This document shows positions 58,393 to 64,000 of a DNA stretch of 64,000 bases, piece by piece (the stretch's first letter is position 1; every line of letters begins with the position of its first letter). The DNA comes from Paraburkholderia podalyriae (GTDB lineage: Bacteria; Pseudomonadota; Gammaproteobacteria; Burkholderiales; Burkholderiaceae), in contig NZ_VZQQ01000025.1 in NCBI RefSeq assembly GCF_014397785.1, positions 31,454 through 95,453 of the forward strand, given 5' to 3'. Made by a program: the position numbers and the translations under genes. The notes under the pieces were generated by a model. It did no database searches. It was given only the letters and a program-made list of their open reading frames with translations, and was not told the origin of the DNA.

Positions 58393-59325
58393 ATGACCCG
58401 CCCGACCACGCAGATCTTCGACGCCGCCGCCACCGCTCGGCTGATGCCCTACGCAGCGCTTGTCGACGCGTTGAGGCGCGCAAGCATCGACTACGCGCAA
58501 GCGCGCATCGCGAGCCCCGAGCGGCTCGTGGTGCCGCTGAACGCCGGCGGCATCATGCTGTCGATGCCCGCCACCGCGCCTGATCTCGCGATCCACAAGC
58601 TCGTCAACGTGTGCGCGACCAACGGCGCGCGCCATCTGCCGACGATCCACGGTCAAGTCATGGTCTTCGATGCCGATACCGGCGAGACGCTGTTCGTCCT
58701 CGACGGTCCGACCGTGACGGGTCGCCGGACCGCGGCGATGTCGATGCTCGGCATCGCGACGTTCGCCGGGAGCACGCCGCGCGAATTCCTGCTGATCGGC
58801 ACCGGCACGCAAGCGCTCAATCATCTGGAGGCGATCGGCGAGCTGTTTCCCGACGCGCGCGTATGGGTCCAGGGCAGCGCGCCCGCGCGCGCCGACGCGT
58901 TCTGCGCGGCCCAGCGCGGCAAGGTGCGCGAGTTGCGGCCGCTCGCGCAAGCAGGCGCGGCGATTCCCGCTTCGGTCGACGTCGTGATCGCCTTGACCAC
59001 CAGCAAACAGCCGGTTTATGACGAGACGGCGCGTGCCGGGCGGCTCGTGATCGGCGTCGGCGCTTTCACGCCGCAGATGGTCGAGATCGGCGCCACGACG
59101 ATTGCCGGCAGCGCGCTGTTCGTCGACGACCTGGCCGGCGCGCAGCACGAGGCCGGCGATTTCATCCAGGCCGGCGTCGACTGGGCGCGGGTGGGCGGGA
59201 TCGCCGCGGTGCTGGATCAGACGCGGCCCGCGCCGGTGGGGCCGGTGGTGTTCAAGAGCGTCGGCTGCGCGGCGTGGGATCTGGCTGCGTGCCGGGTCGC
59301 GCGCGACGCGCTGGCGCTGGGCTGA
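58393..59325 (+). CDS. Ornithine cyclodeaminase/mu-crystallin family protein, possible delta1-pyrroline-2-carboxylate reductase
   Basis: The product is 310 residues. The family core is visible: KLVNVCATNGARHLPTIHGQ, GPTVTGRRTAAMSMLG, the NAD(P) motif LLIGTGTQALNHLEAIGEL and the late VDDLAGAQHEAGDFIQAGVDW. Members include ornithine cyclodeaminase, ketimine reductases and pyrroline-2-carboxylate reductase. Beside an FAD amino-acid oxidoreductase, reduction of a cyclic imine such as pyrroline-2-carboxylate is the best inference. It lies 106 bp after the C39-like gene. Confidence 0.85.
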   Translation: MTRPTTQIFDAAATARLMPYAALVDALRRASIDYAQARIASPERLVVPLNAGGIMLSMPATAPDLAIHKLVNVCATNGARHLPTIHGQVMVFDADTGETLFVLDGPTVTGRRTAAMSMLGIATFAGSTPREFLLIGTGTQALNHLEAIGELFPDARVWVQGSAPARADAFCAAQRGKVRELRPLAQAGAAIPASVDVVIALTTSKQPVYDETARAGRLVIGVGAFTPQMVEIGATTIAGSALFVDDLAGAQHEAGDFIQAGVDWARVGGIAAVLDQTRPAPVGPVVFKSVGCAAWDLAACRVARDALALG

Positions 59326-59559
59326 CGGCCAGCGGCCGAGGCAGAAAAAATCGCGAAAATATCCCGAAGAAACAGCCGTCTGGCGTGCAAGGTTGGCAAC
59401 TTGCGCTACCCTGCGGCAGATGTTGCCGTGCAAACTATCTCAAAACGTTGCACCATAGATGTTTGCCGGAATAAGCGCCATAGCGGACGTGAGCCGTAGC
59501 CTGTCCGCCAGCCGCCGATTTCTGATCGACGCCTTCTCCCTAGACGCTGCGACCGTGCC

Positions 59560-61041
59560 ATGACGACCCAACAAGCTTCCGCCACACCCGACCTGCCGCT
59601 CGACATGATCATCTTCGGCGGCACCGGCGACCTGTCGTTCCGCAAGCTGCTGCCCGCGCTGTACATGGCGCATCTGCACTGCAACCTGCCGCCGGACAGC
59701 CGCATCCTGACGATCGGCCGCAAGCCCTGGTCGCGCGATGAATACATCAGCGAATTCATGGAGCAGAAGGCGAAGCCCTTCATCGAAAAGAAGGCGTTCG
59801 ACGCGTCCGCGTGGGACAAATTTCTCGCGATTTTCGAATACGTGCGGATGGACGTCGACGCGCCCGAGGACTACCTGCGCCTGAAGGAAGCGTCGCGCGA
59901 CGGCGTGAACCGCGTGTTCTATCTGGCGACGTCGCCGGATCTGTTCACCCATATCTGCGATAACCTGGCGTCGGCCGGGCTCGTCGACGGCAATTCGCGC
60001 GTCGTGCTCGAAAAGCCGCTCGGCCACGACCTTGCGTCCGCGCAGCAGATCAACAACGCGGTCGGCAAGCATTTCGACGAAGCGCAGATCTACCGGATCG
60101 ACCATTACCTCGGCAAGGAAACCGTGCAGAACCTGATGGTGCTGCGCTTCGGTAATCCGATTTTCGGGCCGCTGTGGCAGGCGCCGTACATCAAGAGCGT
60201 GCAGATCACGGTGGCCGAAACGGTCGGCGTGGGCAGCCGCGCGGGATTCTACGACAAGACCGGCGCGCTGCGCGACATGGTGCAGAACCACCTGCTGCAA
60301 CTGTTGTGCATCGTCGCGATGGAGCCGCCGGTGTCGCTCGATCCCGACGCGGTGCGCGACGAAAAGCTGAAGGTGCTGCGCTCGCTGCGGCCGATGACGC
60401 CCGAGGACATCGCGCGCGACACGGTGCGCGGCCAGTACACCGCCGGCGCGGTCGATGGCGAGGCGGTCAAGGGCTACCTCGAGGAAGACAACGTGCCGGC
60501 GGGCAGCCGCGCCGAGACCTTCGTCGCGTTGCGCGCGCGGATCAACAACTGGCGCTGGGCCAACGTGCCGTTCTTCCTGCGCACCGGCAAGCGGATGCAG
60601 AAGAAGCTGTCGGAGATCGTCATCGAATTCTCCGATCTGCCGTTCTCGATCATCCCGAGCGGTGGGCGCACCTACGGCAACCGTCTGGTGATCCAGTTAC
60701 AACCCGAAGAGTCGATCCAGCTGCAGGTGCTCGCCAAAGAGCCGGGCAGCGGCATGCACATGCTGCCGGTGAGCCTGAACCTGGACCTGCAGCAGGCGTT
60801 CACCGAGCGTCGCGCGGAAGCGTATGAGCGTCTGCTGATCGACGTGATCCGCGGACGTCTGACGCACTTCATGCGCCGCGACGAACTCGAAGCGGCATGG
60901 GCGTGGGCCGAGCCGATTCTCGAGGGCTGGGCGAAGTCGGGCGAGCGGCCGCGCTCGTATTCGGCGGGCACGTTCGGACCGGCGGCATCGACCGCGCTGA
61001 TGACGCGGGAGAACGCCGTGTGGGCGGAGGAATCGCAGTAA
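59560..61041 (+). CDS. zwf: Glucose-6-phosphate 1-dehydrogenase
   Basis: The product is 493 residues, the usual length. The NADP motif is IIFGGTGDLSFRKLLPAL (~13-30); the substrate motif RIDHYLGKETVQNL (~181-194) and the catalytic His region RDMVQNHLLQLLCIVAMEPP follow. It oxidises glucose-6-phosphate to 6-phosphogluconolactone and supplies NADPH. No pgl, edd or hexR gene is adjacent, which is unusual, so this may be a second zwf copy. A strong terminator follows. Confidence 0.97.
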   Translation: MTTQQASATPDLPLDMIIFGGTGDLSFRKLLPALYMAHLHCNLPPDSRILTIGRKPWSRDEYISEFMEQKAKPFIEKKAFDASAWDKFLAIFEYVRMDVDAPEDYLRLKEASRDGVNRVFYLATSPDLFTHICDNLASAGLVDGNSRVVLEKPLGHDLASAQQINNAVGKHFDEAQIYRIDHYLGKETVQNLMVLRFGNPIFGPLWQAPYIKSVQITVAETVGVGSRAGFYDKTGALRDMVQNHLLQLLCIVAMEPPVSLDPDAVRDEKLKVLRSLRPMTPEDIARDTVRGQYTAGAVDGEAVKGYLEEDNVPAGSRAETFVALRARINNWRWANVPFFLRTGKRMQKKLSEIVIEFSDLPFSIIPSGGRTYGNRLVIQLQPEESIQLQVLAKEPGSGMHMLPVSLNLDLQQAFTERRAEAYERLLIDVIRGRLTHFMRRDELEAAWAWAEPILEGWAKSGERPRSYSAGTFGPAASTALMTRENAVWAEESQ

Positions 61042-61067
61042 CGGAATTCGACAGCGCGGTAATTGAG

Positions 61068-61111
61068 GCGGCTCGTGACGTTGCAGTGGCGTCGCGAGCC
61101 GCTTTTGTTTT
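61068..61111 (+). terminator. Terminator of zwf
   Basis: GCGGCTCG (61068-61075) pairs with CGAGCCGC (61095-61102), extended inside by TGACG/CGTCG, and is followed by TTTTGTTTT. It lies 27 bp after the stop. Confidence 0.85.
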
Positions 61112-61180
61112 CGCTGTCGCTGTCGCTTGCGCGTTGATTGTCAGTCCGCGTCACCCGGAGGCATTCCGAAGGAGGCATCG

Positions 61181-62329
61181 ATGAGGCGAATTCTCGTGGC
61201 ATTGTTCTGGGCGGCAAGCGTGGCAACCACATTCCCTCTCACGGCTTGCGGCAGCAGCGGTCTCGATGCCCGGAGCGATTCGCCGAAGGTGATCATCGAC
61301 AGCGACTACAACACGCTCGGCGACGACGGCCAGCTCGGCGTGATGGCCGCGCAATTGCAGGCGCAGGGCTCGCTGAAAGTGCTCGGCATTACCGTGGTGT
61401 CTGGCAATCAGTGGCTAAAGCAGGGTGTTGCCGATGCGCTGAAATCGGTCGAGCGGCTTGGCGTCGAACGACAGATCGGCATCTATGCGGGCGCCAATTA
61501 CGCGCTGTCGCACGACTTTGGGACGATCCAGCGCGAACTGGAGGAATTCCCCGGCGGTGACGGTTACATTGGCGCATGGAGCAAGCCCGAGCCAAAATCG
61601 GCTAGCGACCTCGTCGCGCCGCCGGACGGCTTCGCGACGCACACGAAGGTGCAGAGCCAGAGCGCGGTGGACTTCATCGTCGAATCGGTCAAGCGTTATC
61701 CGGGCGAAGTGACGATCCTTGCGATCGGCCCGCTGACCAATATCGCGCTGGCCACGCGCGAGCATCCAGAGATCGTGCCGCAGATCAAGCAGATCATCTA
61801 CATGGGCGGCGCGATCGACGTACCCGGCAATACCACCCGCACCGCCGAGTTCAACTGGTGGTTCGATCCCGAAGCGGCGAAAGCGGTCCTGCGTCTGCCG
61901 ATCAAACAGACGGTGATCCCGCTCGACGCGACGGATACCGTGAAAATGGACAAGGCGCTGTACGATCGCGTCGCGCACGATCCGGCGAAGCAGACCATCG
62001 TCACGCAACTGTTCAAGACGCTGAACGGCTACGGTTCCGACGGCAAGAACGGCTTCGAGACCAATCCGAACTACACGACGAACATCTGGGACACGCTGAC
62101 GCTCGCGTATCTGATGCATCCGTCGTTCGCGACGCAGACCGTCGAGGCGTGGGTGGATGTGGACACGAGCTTCGGCGCCAACGATGGCAAGGCAACGGGC
62201 TATACGAGTTCACCGCCGCCGGGATTGCAGAAGATGACGGTCGTCAAGCGATTCGATAATCCGGCGTTTTTTGATTTCTATGTCGATCTGTTGACGCGGC
62301 CGGTGCCGGTGCGGCCGTTGGACCAGTGA
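61181..62329 (+). CDS. Exported nucleoside hydrolase (lipoprotein)
   Basis: The product is 382 residues with AAGGAGG before ATG 61181. The signal ends in a lipobox-like LTAC (Cys23), so it is probably a lipoprotein. The Ca2+-binding nucleoside hydrolase motif appears as IDSDYNTLGDDGQLGVMAA, close to the canonical DTDXGXDD but with a longer loop. Other features are VTILAIGPLTNIALAT, IIYMGGAIDVPGNTT and EFNWWFDPEAAKAVL. It hydrolyses N-glycosidic bonds of ribonucleosides, here outside the cytoplasm, for base or ribose salvage. Confidence 0.88.
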   Translation: MRRILVALFWAASVATTFPLTACGSSGLDARSDSPKVIIDSDYNTLGDDGQLGVMAAQLQAQGSLKVLGITVVSGNQWLKQGVADALKSVERLGVERQIGIYAGANYALSHDFGTIQRELEEFPGGDGYIGAWSKPEPKSASDLVAPPDGFATHTKVQSQSAVDFIVESVKRYPGEVTILAIGPLTNIALATREHPEIVPQIKQIIYMGGAIDVPGNTTRTAEFNWWFDPEAAKAVLRLPIKQTVIPLDATDTVKMDKALYDRVAHDPAKQTIVTQLFKTLNGYGSDGKNGFETNPNYTTNIWDTLTLAYLMHPSFATQTVEAWVDVDTSFGANDGKATGYTSSPPPGLQKMTVVKRFDNPAFFDFYVDLLTRPVPVRPLDQ

Positions 62330-62348
62330 ACGCGCAAGCGCACCCGCT

Positions 62349-63305
62349 TCACGCGGGATGCAGGCCGCGCAGCAACTGACGCACCCGCGACAGATCCTGC
62401 TCGACGTGCCCGGCGTTCTCGAACAGCTCCGCGAGCCAGTCGACGAACGCGCGCACGCGCGGCGACACGCGGCGGTTCTTCACATAGGCGACCGAGACCG
62501 GCATCGGCACGGGTTTCCATTGCGGCAGCACTTCATGCAGCAAGCCCGAATCGAGGTAGGGCTGCGCGGCGATGCGGGCGGGCTGGATCATGCCGAGTCC
62601 TTGCAGTCCGCAGGTCAGGTACGCCTGTTCGTCGCTGACCTGCACGAAGCCGTTGAGCTTGACCTTGCGCGCTTCGCCATCCACTTCGAAATCGAAGTCG
62701 CATTCGCGGCCGCTATGCGGCGACACGCAGTTGACCGCGACGTGCGCGCGCAACTCGTCGAGATCGACGGGCGTGCCGTGGCGGGTCAGATAGGCCGGAC
62801 TCGCGCAGGTCACCTGATCGAGCGTGCCGAGTTGACGCGCGACGAGATTGGAATCGGGCAATTCACCGAGCTGGATGCTGCAGTCGATTGCTTCGGAAAC
62901 CATATCGACGGTGCGGTTGCTGACGCCGATCGCGAGGTCGAGGTTCGGATAGCGGGTGTGAAAGTCGTCTAGCGACGGAAGCACGATTGCGCTTGCGACG
63001 GCGCCTGGCATTTCGATACGTAGGCGGCCGGTCAGGTTGTCGGTCGAATTGCGGATGCTGGCTTCCATTTCGTCGATGTCGGCGAGGATTTGCGCGCAGC
63101 GTTCGTAGTAGGCGGCGCCTTCAGGCGTGATGCTTAGACGGCGGGTCGTGCGGACCAATAGCGCTGTGCCTAGCAGGGCTTCCAGGTTCTGGACGATTGT
63201 CGTCGCTGTTGCGCGTGGGATGTTCAATGACTCCGCTGCGCGGGTGAAGCTGTTGGTGTCCACGATTCGGATGAATGTGCGCATTGCAGTTATTCTGTCG
63301 ATCAC
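62349..63305 (-). CDS. LysR-family transcriptional regulator
   Basis: The product is 318 residues from GTG 63305, chosen because TTTGGAG lies 8 nt upstream; the open frame runs further to ATG 63461, but that part crosses a repetitive element. The N-terminal winged helix-turn-helix reads MRTFIRIVDTNSFTRAAESLNIPRATATTIVQNLE, and the substrate domain begins ~95 (LRIEMPGAVASAIVLPSL). It is of the CrgA/AaeR-like group. It converges on the nucleoside hydrolase gene at 19 bp. Its targets are unknown. Confidence 0.9.
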   Translation of the reverse strand: MIDRITAMRTFIRIVDTNSFTRAAESLNIPRATATTIVQNLEALLGTALLVRTTRRLSITPEGAAYYERCAQILADIDEMEASIRNSTDNLTGRLRIEMPGAVASAIVLPSLDDFHTRYPNLDLAIGVSNRTVDMVSEAIDCSIQLGELPDSNLVARQLGTLDQVTCASPAYLTRHGTPVDLDELRAHVAVNCVSPHSGRECDFDFEVDGEARKVKLNGFVQVSDEQAYLTCGLQGLGMIQPARIAAQPYLDSGLLHEVLPQWKPVPMPVSVAYVKNRRVSPRVRAFVDWLAELFENAGHVEQDLSRVRQLLRGLHPA

Positions 63306-63388
63306 TGGTTTGCTCCAAATGGGTTTTCTTTTTTTTGCCTGTGCTCTTTTGTCTTTGTTCTTTGCTGTGTTGGCCTTTCCTTGCTTTG

Positions 63389-63473
63389 TTGTCGGTCTAT
63401 TAGCGTTGCCCCTGTGCGGGGCGGCACCTACTTTCTTTGCTGCTGCAAAGAAAGTAGGCAAAGAAGACAGCTT
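63389..63473 (+). repeat. Left arm of 85-bp inverted repeat with internal hairpin
   Basis: This 85-bp arm is perfectly repeated in inverse at 63777-63861. Within it CCTACTTTCTTTGC-TGCT-GCAAAGAAAGTAGG forms a 14-bp stem. The sequence resembles palindromic intergenic repeats common in Paraburkholderia. Confidence 0.9.
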
Positions 63474-63776
63474 TACACCGCCAGCTCATAGGCGGGTCCC
63501 TCGGTCTGCGTGAGGTAGTGGTGCATCTGGAGTCGGTGCCCCCGCACATTCCACCCTGGTGACAAAGCCGTCATCCGCTCCCACGCCGCACTGCGTGCGT
63601 CGCGGACGGGTCTGCCAGGAGAACCGACCGATGGTTTTGGAACGGGGTTTCGGCGCGCGCAGCGCCGCCGGAAGAATGACTGCGTTGTCACTACCGCCGA
63701 ATGTGCGGGAGCACGGATTCCAGATGCACCACTACCCCTTCCAAGCCAGGGGACCCGCTTAAGAGTTTGCGGTTTG
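63474..63776. repeat. Spacer of the composite inverted repeat, itself imperfectly palindromic
   Basis: The 303-bp spacer contains imperfect inverted copies as well (for example GTAGTGGTGCATCTGGA near 63511 and TCCAGATGCACCACTAC near 63719), so the whole 63389-63861 block is one large folded element. Open frames in it are by-products of the repeat; no gene is called. Confidence 0.7.
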
Positions 63777-63861
63777 AAGCTGTCTTCTTTGCCTACTTTC
63801 TTTGCAGCAGCAAAGAAAGTAGGTGCCGCCCCGCACAGGGGCAACGCTAATAGACCGACAA
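63777..63861 (-). repeat. Right arm of 85-bp inverted repeat
   Basis: It is the exact reverse complement of 63389-63473, including the internal 14-bp stem hairpin. Confidence 0.9.
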
Positions 63862-63873
63862 GAAATCAAGAAA

Positions 63874-64000
63874 GAGGGTGTAAATAGCTTTGTGTAAACG
63901 GTCATTTGGCAGGAGACTGCCAGTAACAGGAGCGACGATGACCGTAGCGAAACGCAGCAAACGAGTGAAACCCGATCCTGAGCTCGTCAAGCTGGCCGAC
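63874..64000 (+). mobile_element. Left end of a probable IS256-family insertion sequence (partial)
   Basis: GAGGGTGTAAATAGCTTTGT at 63874 resembles the terminal repeats of IS256-type elements in Burkholderia, and a transposase-like start follows 64 bp later. The rest lies beyond the window, so the right end and target duplication cannot be checked. Confidence 0.45.
63938..64000 (+). CDS. N-terminus of probable IS256-family transposase (cut by window)
   Basis: Only 21 codons are visible (MTVAKRSKRVKPDPELVKLA, then D), with AGGAG 6 nt upstream. The DPELVKLAD stretch resembles the start of IS256-family transposases in Burkholderiaceae, and the flanking sequence looks like a terminal repeat. Too short for certainty. 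Confidence 0.45.
   Translation, partial: MTVAKRSKRVKPDPELVKLAD

Noticed and set aside
63306..63461. N-terminal extension of the LysR-type regulator to ATG 63461
   Set aside because: The extension translates the palindromic repeat (MPTFFAAAKKVG...) and is not part of the LysR fold; GTG 63305 has a good ribosome site.
63473..63844. Short open frames within the composite repeat on both strands
   Set aside because: The same peptide appears from both arms because of the inverted repeat; no ribosome site or family similarity.

Overview
This is about 64 kb of GC-rich DNA that reads like a Burkholderiaceae chromosome or megaplasmid, most probably Paraburkholderia. That placement is inferred from gene content and style: an OmpC-like trimeric porin, a cyanide-insensitive-type bd oxidase with a DUF2474 peptide, many regulators and transporters, strong codon bias with long antisense open frames, and a palindromic repeat family of the kind seen in that genus. 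No rRNA, tRNA or CRISPR array was recognised. The left edge cuts a GMC oxidoreductase and the right edge cuts a probable IS256-type transposase.

Layout. 1-10.7 kb: GMC oxidoreductase/hydrolase fusion, a sigma-like protein, a membrane hybrid histidine kinase with a convergent LuxR-type regulator, the cioAB/DUF2474 operon with a perfect FNR/ANR box upstream, and a haloperoxidase-type hydrolase. 10.9-30.7 kb: a large hexuronate/aldarate catabolic island. 31-45 kb: mixed accessory genes (glycolipid-binding-like protein, GNAT, secreted alginate-lyase-like protein with RpiR regulator, EamA exporter with MocR regulator, TAXI-type binding protein, zinc-ribbon protein, DHA2 exporter with TetR regulator, RraA-like protein). 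45-55.8 kb: receiver protein, Zur, KtrBA, GST, NERD-helicase, PRTase-HAD fusion, and a three-gene sensory module. 56-64 kb: FAD oxidoreductase/C39-like/ornithine-cyclodeaminase-like operon, zwf, a nucleoside hydrolase lipoprotein, a LysR regulator, and a composite inverted repeat beside an IS end.

How the island works. Galacturonate or glucuronate would enter through the porin and the TRAP, ExuT-like or GarP-like transporters. Uronate dehydrogenase (two copies) and an SMP-30 lactonase convert it to the aldarate. GarD (galactarate dehydratase) makes 5-keto-4-deoxyglucarate. Then either KdgD plus 2-oxoglutarate semialdehyde dehydrogenase gives 2-oxoglutarate, or GarL plus GarR gives pyruvate and glycerate. 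A FadR-type repressor sits inside the island. Eight sites resembling the FadR-subfamily operator TNGTNNNACNA lie upstream of nearly every transcription unit, including the repressor gene, so the island looks like one regulon.

The island is interrupted by a lower-GC insert (13.27-14.85 kb) carrying an RNase A-like CdiA-CT toxin fragment, its CdiI-type immunity gene and transposase debris. Other points of interest are a possible regulon-controlled short transcript at 25.8 kb, the molybdopterin-fold/histidine kinase/BetR-receiver module, and the PRTase-HAD fusion.
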